Positions 1-5,535 of a stretch of DNA of 5,536 nt are shown piece after piece. The translations under genes and the position numbers were made by a program. Each line of letters begins with the position of its first letter. The first letter of the stretch is position 1. Origin of the DNA: an uncultured Labedella sp. (GTDB lineage Bacteria; Actinomycetota; Actinomycetes; Actinomycetales; Microbacteriaceae). The notes beneath the pieces are model-generated. The model was not told where the DNA came from. It searched no databases and worked only from the letters and a program-made list of their open reading frames with translations. The stretch lies in NCBI GenBank assembly GCA_934636065.1, contig CAKTZW010000162.1, positions 1-5,536 on the forward strand. Direction: 5' to 3'.

Positions 1-272
1 GCCGCCCTCTCCGAGATGCCCGCCCTTCGAGCTGTGGCGTCGACCGAGCTTCGGCTTCCCACGGCGACGACGAGGTCGTCGCCGAGCGTGGCTCGGCGAT
101 CGAACTCCGCCGCAGCGACCAGACGAGCGCCGTCGAGCAGCCGCGCGACCGGCTCCAGTTCGTGAATGGACGCGACGAGGTCGTCCGTCGACGCGGCCCC
201 GACGCAGACCTCGGCGAGCGCTGCGCGCACATCGGCGTCCAACGCCGCGAGTGTCTGCCGGAAGTTCGTCAT
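1..272 (-). CDS. DUF222 / 13E12-type HNH endonuclease family protein, N-terminus (cut by left edge)
   Basis: The minus-strand frame is open from an ATG at 272 to the left edge, giving about 90 residues beginning MTNFRQTLAALDADV. The visible part is Ala/Leu/Val-rich and helical. It has the order typical of the DUF222 N-terminal domain: a helix with LLDGARLVAAAEFDRR, then a LGDD segment, then a serine-rich turn and ARRAGISERAA. In this family DUF222 normally precedes a C-terminal HNH nuclease domain, which would lie beyond the window, so no catalytic residues can be checked. Such proteins occur in many copies in actinomycete genomes and are often linked to mobile elements; their role is poorly known. 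No strong ribosome binding site precedes the ATG. Two in-frame GTG codons six and five codons upstream are alternative starts. The family call rests on resemblance recalled by eye. Confidence 0.6.
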   Translation of the reverse strand, partial: MTNFRQTLAALDADVRAALAEVCVGAASTDDLVASIHELEPVARLLDGARLVAAAEFDRRATLGDDLVVAVGSRSSVDATARRAGISERA

Positions 273-340
273 GGGAACAGTGAACACCACACCACCGACA
301 TTCCGGCCGCCGCGCCGATCCCGAGGAATACCCGGTCAGC

Positions 341-378
341 GTCCGGATCACACCCGGACAGCGTCCCCTTCCGGGGAC
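341..378 (-). terminator. Two tandem GC-rich hairpins, possible terminator
   Basis: Read on the minus strand after the stop of the 102-residue membrane protein, there are two short perfect stems. The first is GTCCCC-GGAA-GGGGAC (363-378), with a GNRA-type tetraloop. The second is GTCCGG-N7-CCGGAC (341-359). No T-tract follows either, as is common in high-GC actinomycetes. Their position between the stop at 392 and the ATG at 272 fits a terminator, but an attenuator or chance pairing in GC-rich DNA is possible. Confidence 0.4.
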
Positions 379-391
379 CGCAGCCGTGACG

Positions 392-700
392 TCACCGTCG
401 TCGACGACCGCGCAGCCAGACTCCCACAGCCAGCAGCACGAGCACCCCGTTGACCGCGAGCCAGACCGCCGCGACGAACAGCCAGCGCACCTCCCCGTAG
501 ACGAGGTACGACACCAGCGCGACGAGGGCGGCGAAGACGATCTCCGCAACGATCTCGAGCGCGACGCTCGCGACGAGCCCGGGGACCGAGCGGATCCCTC
601 GCGCGATTCCGCCGGCGCGGCCCGCGGCTCGGACGGCCTTTCTGTCGCGCCTCAGGGGCTCGCGAGAGTCGTCGCTCGCGCCCCTCACCTCGTCACTCAC
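392..700 (-). CDS. Small two-helix membrane protein, function unknown
   Basis: This encodes 102 residues from a GTG at 700. A Shine-Dalgarno-like AGAGGGG (711-717) lies ten bases upstream, which supports this start. The first 40 residues are strongly basic and hydrophilic (RRDRKAVRAAGRAGG). Two hydrophobic stretches follow, at about residues 42-68 and 73-96, separated by a short YGEVRW turn, and the protein ends in RGRRRR. By the positive-inside rule both termini should be cytoplasmic. No known domain is recognised. It sits 129 bases downstream of the acidic 96-residue gene and 119 bases upstream of the DUF222 gene, so it may be transcribed alone; hairpins follow its stop. Confidence 0.75.
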   Translation of the reverse strand: MSDEVRGASDDSREPLRRDRKAVRAAGRAGGIARGIRSVPGLVASVALEIVAEIVFAALVALVSYLVYGEVRWLFVAAVWLAVNGVLVLLAVGVWLRGRRRR

Positions 701-764
701 TCGCGATCGTCCCCTCTGCCGGCGGCTCGGCTCGCCCTACCGCCAGGATACGTCCGCTCATACG

Positions 765-777
765 GCCGATGATCGGC
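765..777. promoter_or_regulatory. 13-base perfect inverted repeat, possible operator
   Basis: GCCGAT-G-ATCGGC is a perfect palindrome around one central base. It lies in the 129-base gap upstream of the membrane-protein gene, about 65 bases before its GTG. That is a reasonable position for a regulator site, but no convincing -35/-10 pair is visible beside it and no regulator is encoded nearby. A chance palindrome is quite possible. Confidence 0.22.
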
Positions 778-829
778 AACAACGATCCAGTCACAGGCGG
801 ATTCGAGCGCGGGGATCGGCGCGAGTGCC

Positions 830-1120
830 CTACTCCTCGTCGCCCGGCTGCTCGATGAGCGGCGACGACGACACCCCGTCGAGCTGCTCGACGACCGCGC
901 CCGCGATGGTCTGCGCGTCGGCCTCTCGGGCGTCCTGGTCGCCCGGCAGAACCTCGCTCAGCCACTCGATGAGCTCCTGCTGCGACAACCCGGCCTGCAC
1001 CCGGTCGGCGAGGTCGCCGGCGATGTCGCGGTACTCGTCGCTCGAGCGCCCCTCCCCGCCCGGGTCGACGGCGGTGATCGTCTCGGCTGCGATGTCGGCG
1101 AGCGCGTCGCGGTCGATCAT
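830..1120 (-). CDS. Small, highly acidic protein, function unknown
   Basis: This encodes 96 residues from an ATG at 1120. AGGGAG (1127-1132) lies six bases upstream, a good ribosome binding site that decides the start. The frame stays open far upstream, but that extension is Arg/Ser/Pro-rich and looks non-coding, so the longer reading is rejected. An in-frame GTG at 1147 is the only credible alternative start. The protein has about 24 Asp/Glu against five Arg and no Lys, no membrane segment and no Cys. It looks helical, with the pattern LSQQELIEWLSEVLPG near residues 45-60. I recognise no family. The charge would suit a DNA-mimic or binding-partner role, but that is speculation. It stands alone, 136 bases from the operon upstream. 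Confidence 0.72.
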   Translation of the reverse strand: MIDRDALADIAAETITAVDPGGEGRSSDEYRDIAGDLADRVQAGLSQQELIEWLSEVLPGDQDAREADAQTIAGAVVEQLDGVSSSPLIEQPGDEE

Positions 1121-1256
1121 GTGAGGCTCCCTGGAGTCGTCGGTCACGTCCTTCGAGCCTGACAGACGGGCGGACGCGCGCGAGCGGGGTTGACCGAGTG
1201 CTGGACTGTCAGGAGCGGGACGGGAGCGGTCGGAGGTCGCGATGACGCGCTGACGC

Positions 1257-1790
1257 TTACTCGAACAGGGTCGCCCGCTTCTCCTCGAGCAGCAGGTCGA
1301 GCGCCTCCAACATGCCGAGCCTCCGCCCGTCCGGCGAGATTCGCGGAGGCTCCCACGGTCGGAGGGCGACGTACTCGGGCAGATCCCCCCACGCGAAGGC
1401 GACCATGTCGATCGTGCCCCACGGGTCCACCAGCGTGGACCAGATCGATCGGAGAGTGGCGACGGTCGCGAAGGTCCACACCTCGCGGGCCCGGAGGGTG
1501 GGCACCGGCCCCGGCGCCAGCTCTGCGAGCAACGGGCCGACCCGGTCGTGCGCATCGGAGAGCAGCAGGGCGATGGACTCCTCGCCCTCCGTGAGTGTTC
1601 CCTGTCCATACCGGCCGAGGTAGTGCTCCACGATCTCCTCGGCCGAGACGAGGCCCCGTTCGAACCCAGCCCGCAACACCTCCGGGTACTCGACAGCGCG
1701 CGGTGCGTGCTGTCGAAGCGTCGCGAAGTCGATCGCGACGACGTTGGAGGGATAGGGCGTCACCGTCTCCCAATCGAACGGATCGTCCAC
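1257..1790 (-). CDS. DUF2247-like protein
   Basis: This encodes 177 residues from a GTG at 1790, beginning VDDPFDWETVTPYPSNVV. The start is chosen because a consensus AGGAGG lies just upstream and because the upstream extension of the frame is an unconvincing run of Arg. The order of conserved-looking elements resembles DUF2247: a helix with GLVSAEEIVEHYL (about residues 50-62), an acidic EGEESIALLLSDA stretch, LLAELAP, a Trp/Leu-rich helix (REVWTFATVATLRSIW), and then DPWGTIDMVAFAWGDLPEYV, matching the family's D-P-hydrophobic to aromatic-Pro-E pattern. It is predicted soluble. It is the last gene of the five-gene cluster and overlaps the preceding gene by 31 bases, implying translational coupling. 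The biochemical function of DUF2247 is unknown. The family call is by eye; the gene itself is much surer. Confidence 0.7.
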   Translation of the reverse strand: MDDPFDWETVTPYPSNVVAIDFATLRQHAPRAVEYPEVLRAGFERGLVSAEEIVEHYLGRYGQGTLTEGEESIALLLSDAHDRVGPLLAELAPGPVPTLRAREVWTFATVATLRSIWSTLVDPWGTIDMVAFAWGDLPEYVALRPWEPPRISPDGRRLGMLEALDLLLEEKRATLFE

Positions 1791-2251
1791 ATGACCTCCT
1801 TCCGCAGGTGGTGCCGGCGCGATCCGCTCGCCTCGTCGAAGACGTCGTCGAGGAGATACGCGCCGTCGTGCATCCACCGGGCCGGCAGCGCGAGGACCGC
1901 GTCTCGCACCGAGCCGGGGTCGTCGAAGCGCACTCGGCGGAGCAACGCCTCGACGTACTCACCGGGCAGGCGCATTCCCTCCCATGGCGACTCATCATCT
2001 GAGTAGCCGATCTCGCGCTCGACGTACGGTTCGATGACGGAGAACGTCTCGGAGACCTGATCGCTGAATCGGGCGATCGTAGGCGCGTCGAGGCGACGTG
2101 CCCGCCGGACCAGCTGTCGGCCCGCCGGCACGGACCACACGTCGAACGCGGCGCTGTGCGCCCGTCCGTCCTCCGTCATCCACACGAGGGAAGCGTATCC
2201 AGGCGGAGAGTCGGTTGTCTCACACGTCGATGACGCTCTCGACGGGAACAT
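1760..2251 (-). CDS. Hypothetical soluble protein of the five-gene cluster
   Basis: This encodes 163 residues if translation starts at the ATG at 2251, which lies 32 bases inside the end of the preceding gene. GTG 2185 and ATG 2179 are alternatives; none has a clear Shine-Dalgarno sequence. The upstream start is preferred because YASLVWMTEDGRAHSAAF reads as a beta hairpin that a start at 2179 would cut. A helical segment follows (AGRQLVRRARRLDAPTIARF), then GMRLPGEYVEALLRRVRF, and a C-terminal helix with WMHDGAYLLDDVFDEA and RKEVMWTIRSIGRR. There is no signal peptide or membrane helix. The family is not recognised. Overlaps with both neighbours place it inside one operon. Confidence 0.72.
   Translation of the reverse strand: MFPSRASSTCETTDSPPGYASLVWMTEDGRAHSAAFDVWSVPAGRQLVRRARRLDAPTIARFSDQVSETFSVIEPYVEREIGYSDDESPWEGMRLPGEYVEALLRRVRFDDPGSVRDAVLALPARWMHDGAYLLDDVFDEASGSRRHHLRKEVMWTIRSIGRR
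1795..1800 (-). promoter_or_regulatory. Ribosome binding site for the DUF2247-like gene
   Basis: A consensus AGGAGG sits four bases before the GTG at 1790. It lies inside the C-terminal coding part of the upstream gene, where it encodes the KEV of RKEVMW. The spacing is slightly short, but no better start is nearby. It supports coupled translation of two overlapping genes. Confidence 0.6.
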
Positions 2252-2736
2252 CGAGGAGAGCCCGGAGTTCCTTCAGCACACGCCGGCAGGTCGCGTTCGT
2301 CATCATCGTCACCGGCCACAGGACTTCCCTGCCGGAGTGCAGGCGAACGCCGAGCATCTTCGTGCGCGAACTGAGGAGGTTGTTGCCACCGACACCGCCG
2401 GTGAAAAGCCCGGCATACGGGCGGTGCAGCACGGCGGCCAGGGAGTCGAGAGGCACGCGTCGGGTGACGAACCACGAGACGACGGTCAGGTGCTTCGGCC
2501 CGATCCACAAACCCGAAGAAGAAGCTCCGAACGATGAAGAACAGACCGATCCCGATGGATATCCAAACGGGAAGCTCCTCCGGACGCATTGTGAACGCGT
2601 CTCCCACCACGGAGAGCACGATCCAGCCGGACCAGAGGACGAGAGCCGCACCGCGCGCCACTGTCCCCGGCCCGCGAACGCGCCTCACGGCCACCACGCT
2701 GTCATCACGCTTCGTGCTGAGGTGTGAGGGGCTCAT
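2220..2736 (-). pseudogene. Two-helix membrane protein with PH-like domain, frameshifted
   Basis: The coding signal changes frame inside this gene. From the ATG at 2736 (18 bases after the previous stop) the first frame gives 75 residues with two hydrophobic helices, at about 27-48 and 55-73, ending FFIVRSFFFG. The protein-like sequence then continues in the next frame with LWIGPKHLTVVSWFVTRRVP, LDSLAAV, a glycine-rich turn, KMLGVRLHSGREVLWPV and a C-terminal helix RRVLKELRALL, to the TGA at 2220. Strands separated by a charged VTRRVPLDSLAAV turn and closed by a helix resemble the bacterial PH domains found after membrane helices. Dropping one T from TTT (2509-2511) restores a protein of about 171 residues. 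The cause may be a real mutation, a sequence error in GGGTTT, or programmed frameshifting. Confidence 0.7.
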
Positions 2737-2754
2737 GATGTTCGAGATCTCCGC

Positions 2755-3294
2755 TCAGTCGCGCCAACGGAAGCTCTCCAGCTCCCCCACGGTCGTCGCC
2801 CGCGCCCGGCGGCCCTTGCGAAAGTACAGCCGTGCGATGTCGTGGGCAAGCTCATCGGCGACGAGCCCCAACGACCGCTGATGCACCAGCTCGATGATCT
2901 CATTCGTGCCGACGCTGGGAATGATGGTCTCGTCGATGGTCAGCGTCGACGAGGACTTGAGCCTGAGCGACCACGATTCGTCACCCTCGGGTCGGAGCTC
3001 GGCATAGTGACCCGTCAACTCCCCCTGGACCACAGCTCCGTAGAGTCGTCGCGCTGGCCGCTCGCTCAGCGCCTCACCCGAGAACACGACATGATCGAGC
3101 GCGACGTCCCACCGCACCTCCGCCCTGCCCACCGCGATCACCAGACCAGCCGGGATGAGCGCCACGGAGCCCGGGAACACCAGCGCCTGGACCCACATGT
3201 CGTAACTGGCTGCGGCCACGCTCGTGAAGATCACCAGCACCCAGGCCAGCCAGTAGGCGCGGACGATGGCGCGTATGCGCGCAATGACGTTCAT
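2755..3294 (-). CDS. Two-helix membrane protein with soluble C-terminal domain, function unknown
   Basis: This encodes 179 residues from an ATG at 3294. The ATG shares bases with the TGA of the preceding gene (an ATGA overlap), which decides the start and implies translational coupling. The N-terminus MNVIARIRAIVRAYWLAW is basic, then two hydrophobic segments lie at about residues 15-35 and 37-56. The remaining 120 residues are soluble and beta-rich (VRWDVALDHVVFSGEAL, RRLYGAVVQGELTGHYAEL, SWSLRLKSSSTLTIDE). A helix near 130-160 (NEIIELVHQRSLGLVADELA) follows. The architecture matches its two operon neighbours, though I see no clear sequence identity with them. A PH-like fold for the tail is possible but not shown. 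It should lie in the inner membrane with the tail in the cytoplasm. Confidence 0.8.
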   Translation of the reverse strand: MNVIARIRAIVRAYWLAWVLVIFTSVAAASYDMWVQALVFPGSVALIPAGLVIAVGRAEVRWDVALDHVVFSGEALSERPARRLYGAVVQGELTGHYAELRPEGDESWSLRLKSSSTLTIDETIIPSVGTNEIIELVHQRSLGLVADELAHDIARLYFRKGRRARATTVGELESFRWRD

Positions 3295-3776
3295 GCGCCG
3301 TCGCCGAAGTACTGCCTCCACACCTGGTCCGACAGTTCCGCCTGCGGCAGATACCGCAGGTTCCAGTCGCGTTCGCGCCGGTCCAACTCGTCCGCTGTGA
3401 AGGCCTCGACCTCGGGCTCCAGATTCGTGCCCAGCGACGTGTGCACGACCCACTTTCCATCGTCCATCGGTGCCACCCACGCCACGACGCGCGGGCCGTC
3501 ACCGACACGGACGGCGACGAGCGGAACCCCGGTCACGACATTGGACCGCCGCGGCCTGTCGCGGTCAGCGTGGGCGAGGACCTCCGGCCACGCCAGCGAC
3601 GCCGGCCGACGCGCGTCCTGCAGCGCGCGCACACCCGTGCCGATTGCGGCGGCGGGGATGATCAAGAGCAGCAACTCCGCACCGCCGCGGACGACTGCCA
3701 GAATGCACATGCCGATGACGATGGCCCAGCCCGCCAACACGTCCGGCCGCCGAAGCACTCGCCAAAGGATCTTCAC
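3291..3776 (-). CDS. Two-helix membrane protein, first gene of the five-gene cluster
   Basis: This encodes 161 residues from a GTG at 3776, with AAGGGA (3787-3792) ten bases upstream. After a basic start (MKILWRVLRRPD) come two hydrophobic helices at about residues 12-29 and 33-51. A soluble tail of about 105 residues follows, with strand-like VVTGVPLVAVRVGDGPRVVA and a DDGKWVVHTSLGTNLEPEVE stretch. It ends in a charged helix (TADELDRRERDWNLRYL). The TGA overlaps the next ATG. The 99-base gap upstream (3777-3875) separates it from the LRR/DUF4259 gene and is the natural place for the cluster's promoter, but I see no convincing -35/-10 pair there. The family is not recognised; the two-helix-plus-tail layout is shared with the next two genes. 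Confidence 0.78.
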   Translation of the reverse strand: MKILWRVLRRPDVLAGWAIVIGMCILAVVRGGAELLLLIIPAAAIGTGVRALQDARRPASLAWPEVLAHADRDRPRRSNVVTGVPLVAVRVGDGPRVVAWVAPMDDGKWVVHTSLGTNLEPEVEAFTADELDRRERDWNLRYLPQAELSDQVWRQYFGDGA

Positions 3777-3875
3777 GAAGAACCGGTCCCTTGCTCAGCT
3801 CAGCCTTCTAGCTTCAGGCTGGTCGTCGTCAGCCAGCTCGTGCCATGGTCATTGCGAATCGCTGCACGGCCGACT

Positions 3876-4202
3876 CTACCGGCGCCTCTGCTCAAGCTCA
3901 GTGATCTCTGCCGTCAACGCGGCGACCATGGTGGAGTCGTCGGCATAGACGCCCGAGCGCAAGGCGGAGAGCGCGGCAATGGTGCGTTCGACGTCGTCGT
4001 CGAGATGCTCGATCGGCCAAACATAGACGAGTCCGAGCTGAATGAAGACCCAGGCCGCCGCGCGAACGATCTCGGGCTCCTCGCCGGGATCGGCGCCCAG
4101 TTCAGCGTACCAACGGTTGCGGATATCCGACGTTTCGATCAATTCGGTGAGCCAGTCAGCCGCCGAGTCGTTCGCCCACGGCTCCGTCCCCCAGGCACTC
4201 AT
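3876..4202 (-). other. DUF4259 domain, possibly translated separately from ATG 4202
   Basis: The last 108 residues of the fused frame begin MSAWGTEPWANDSAADWLTE. DUF4259 proteins typically start with M-G-A-W-G, then an aromatic-x-N-D-x-A-x-D-W motif, so Met 185 of the fusion matches a native family start. A helical body (RAAAWVFIQLGLVYVWPIE) and a C-terminal helix (MVAALTAEITELEQRRR) follow. No strong ribosome binding site precedes 4202 (only a GGGG about seven bases away). Separate translation, a true fusion, and loss of the LRR gene's stop codon are all possible. Confidence 0.55.
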
Positions 4203-4754
4203 TCGCCGGCCCCGACTGTGCGGGCGCGTCGGGCACTCCCGAAAATACACCCACTTCGAACCGGATGTCGCCGCTCGTGCACGGAATCCGGCGTCGAACG
4301 GGTTCCGATCGACCACCGCGATGCGATCAACGACCAGGTCGAGCAACGAATCCCTCGGCGTGCACGCGCGGCAATCCTCGAAGACGACGACCTTCAACGT
4401 CGGTAACGAGAGCAGCGTGTCCAATCCGAGCACCTCGCCGCACTCCGCGAACTCGAGCACTTCAACCGCACGTAGGCCCCTTAAGGTGCCGCAATCGAAG
4501 GCTCGAGCACCTGTGACGGAGAATCTTTTCACGGTCTCCGGCCGCGCGAATTCGAGCTCTGAGCCACCGACGTCGACCAGCTCGAGAGATTCGATCGGCG
4601 CTGTGATGCGGGGCAGAGAGCCGTCGCGGACAGCTTGGAAGTGCGCCTTCTTGAGGCTCGGCACTCCCAGGACGGACTCGAATCCTCGAAGTTCCGCACT
4701 GAACGAGGCCAAGCGCGTCAGAGGAGAAAGATCTAACGGCTGACTTTGGGACAC
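3876..4754 (-). CDS. LRR-like protein fused to a DUF4259 domain
   Basis: This encodes 292 residues from the first available start, GTG at 4754. Residues 1 to about 170 show short strand-turn units with regular Leu/Val spacing (IESLELVDVGGSELEF, LRAVEVLEFAECGEVLGL, LPTLKVVVFEDC), like an irregular leucine-rich-repeat domain, ending NPFDAGF..SGSKWVYF. Residues 185-292 are a DUF4259-like domain. The LRR part probably begins before 4754: the same frame upstream (4755-4883) reads RFLLDFAPFLRNLIIS and ELPYIEELALW but has no ATG, GTG or TTG and ends at a TGA at 4884. The gene is therefore either 5'-truncated or frameshifted. LRR-like proteins of this kind occur as cognate partners in toxin-immunity loci, but the role here is not shown. 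Confidence 0.65.
   Translation of the reverse strand: MSQSQPLDLSPLTRLASFSAELRGFESVLGVPSLKKAHFQAVRDGSLPRITAPIESLELVDVGGSELEFARPETVKRFSVTGARAFDCGTLRGLRAVEVLEFAECGEVLGLDTLLSLPTLKVVVFEDCRACTPRDSLLDLVVDRIAVVDRNPFDAGFRARAATSGSKWVYFRECPTRPHSRGRRMSAWGTEPWANDSAADWLTELIETSDIRNRWYAELGADPGEEPEIVRAAAWVFIQLGLVYVWPIEHLDDDVERTIAALSALRSGVYADDSTMVAALTAEITELEQRRR
4152..4176 (-). repeat. 25-base repeat, copy in the intact DUF4259 domain
   Basis: This segment encodes the ANDSAADW core of the DUF4259 domain. It matches 4900-4924 at 22 of 25 bases, including an exact 13-base run (CGAGTCGTTCGCC on the plus strand, 4164-4176). Same orientation and same reading phase within the motif suggest the two copies are paralogous. 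Confidence 0.7.
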
Positions 4755-4866
4755 CCACAGCGCAAGTTCCTCGATGTACGGCAGTTCGGTGACGACCCGA
4801 GGGTCCGTGACGTTGGGCGAGGAGATGATCAGGTTTCGGAGGAACGGCGCGAAGTCCAGAAGGAAT

Positions 4867-4935
4867 CGAAGTGCCTGCGACCTTCACGAAGTCACTGAAC
4901 CAGTCGGCGGTCGAGTCGTTCGCCTCCGAACTCAA
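4867..4935 (-). pseudogene. Remnant of a second DUF4259 N-terminus
   Basis: Just after the stop at 4936, one frame reads SSEANDSTADWFSDFVKVAG. This closely parallels the family motif in the intact copy (WANDSAADWLTELIETS). The Trp-Gly part that should follow the start is missing (MSS-EAND against MSAWGTEPWAND), and the similarity stops after about 20 residues. From there the protein-like signal is the LRR frame, which is out of phase. Only a TTG at 4935 could serve as a start and no ribosome binding site is visible. It is best read as recombination debris from a DUF4259 paralogue. Confidence 0.5.
4900..4924 (-). repeat. 25-base repeat, copy in the DUF4259 remnant
   Basis: This is the partner of 4152-4176 (22 of 25 identical, exact 13-base run at 4912-4924), 748 bases away in the same orientation. 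It covers the ANDSTADW codons. Direct repeats at this distance could support deletion or conversion between the copies. Confidence 0.7.
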
Positions 4936-5535
4936 TCAACAGCCAGAGTAAGTAAGGTTCGGAAGGTCCGCGACATCGTCGACATAGACAATCATCGAAT
5001 CCCAACTCAGGCCATAGACCTCAAGCGCAAGTCGCTCTTGAACGAAGGCCATCAAGCCCACTACGGGTATGTCATGGAGGGCTAGGAGAGATGTCCTGAC
5101 CGTCGGGGGGTCACTCCGGAGGTCCGCAGGGCCACACAAGCTGCTTGGGAGAAGGCGTCCGAACAACGAACGCGATTCCACCGTGAATCCATGGGACACG
5201 AGAAGCTCGCGGCCGGAACAAGAGAACAAATCGATCTGCACTCGATCTACTCCGAGTCGCTCACCCCAATCGCATAAGCCAGTCCACATCTCGCTCAAGC
5301 GGGCATCCTGGACCGCCTCGTCCAGCGCATGCCATGAGGCGGGGAGATCCGAGTCGACCACTCCCGCACCGATCTCGACCCCTATCTCGCGAGGCCCGGC
5401 GAATGCGGGATGAGCGTGAAAGGCCCTAGCCTCACGGGAGCGGAGAAGTTGGACAGGTTCACTCGGGCCTCGCGGTGTGGATTGGAGTCCGATCCCGAAC
5501 CAGGACTGGTCCGAGCCGCATCGGCCGCCCCACAG
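4936..5535 (-). CDS. Hypothetical protein, 5' end beyond the right edge
   Basis: The frame is open from the right edge to the TGA at 4936-4938, giving 199 visible residues. It begins LWGGRCGSDQSWFGIGLQ and ends DVADLPNLTYSGC. Middle segments look well-formed: EIGVEIGAGVVDSDLPASW, ALDEAVQDARLSEMWTGLCD, LGVDRVQIDLFSCSGRELLV. There are no membrane segments, and I recognise no family. A GTG at 5361 would give a 141-residue protein, but no ribosome binding site precedes it and the frame remains protein-like upstream, so the longer partial reading is preferred. A caveat is that a second frame is also open across 5382-5536, with higher third-position GC. Codon usage is less G/C-biased than in the genes left of 3800, which may mean recent acquisition. 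Confidence 0.62.
   Translation of the reverse strand: MWGGRCGSDQSWFGIGLQSTPRGPSEPVQLLRSREARAFHAHPAFAGPREIGVEIGAGVVDSDLPASWHALDEAVQDARLSEMWTGLCDWGERLGVDRVQIDLFSCSGRELLVSHGFTVESRSLFGRLLPSSLCGPADLRSDPPTVRTSLLALHDIPVVGLMAFVQERLALEVYGLSWDSMIVYVDDVADLPNLTYSGC

Noticed and set aside
386..395. Perfect palindrome GTGACGTCAC over the stop codon of the membrane protein
   Set aside because: Ten-base palindromes occur by chance, and the position over a stop codon suits no known bacterial operator that I can support.
693..758. Short reading frame MSGRILAVGRAEPPAEG.. just before the membrane-protein gene, as a leader peptide
   Set aside because: No ribosome binding site is visible, there are no regulatory codon runs, and no attenuator structure is seen between it and the GTG at 700.
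1158..1213. Eight-base inverted repeat CCTGACAG...CTGTCAGG between the cluster and the acidic gene
   Set aside because: The arms are 40 bases apart, do not extend, and neither a regulator nor a promoter is recognisable; chance is likely.
1121..1609. N-terminal extension of the acidic 96-residue protein
   Set aside because: The extension overlaps the DUF2247-like gene in another frame and is Arg/Ser/Pro-rich. The ATG at 1120 has a well-placed AGGGAG.
1144..1998. Minus-strand open frame of 284 residues overlapping the DUF2247-like gene
   Set aside because: The translation is Arg/Gly/Ser-rich low-complexity sequence typical of an alternate frame in GC-rich DNA; the overlapping frame has clear helices and a consensus ribosome binding site.
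3817..3837. Hairpin GCTGG-N10-CCAGC in the gap upstream of the five-gene cluster
   Set aside because: The stem is only five pairs with competing registers and no T-tract, too weak to call a terminator.
3441..4406. Long plus-strand open frame (321 residues), with others at 2842-3948 and 4042-4743
   Set aside because: Their translations are Arg/Pro/Ser/His-rich without folded-protein character. They lie antisense to minus-strand genes that have membrane helices, ribosome binding sites and ATGA coupling.
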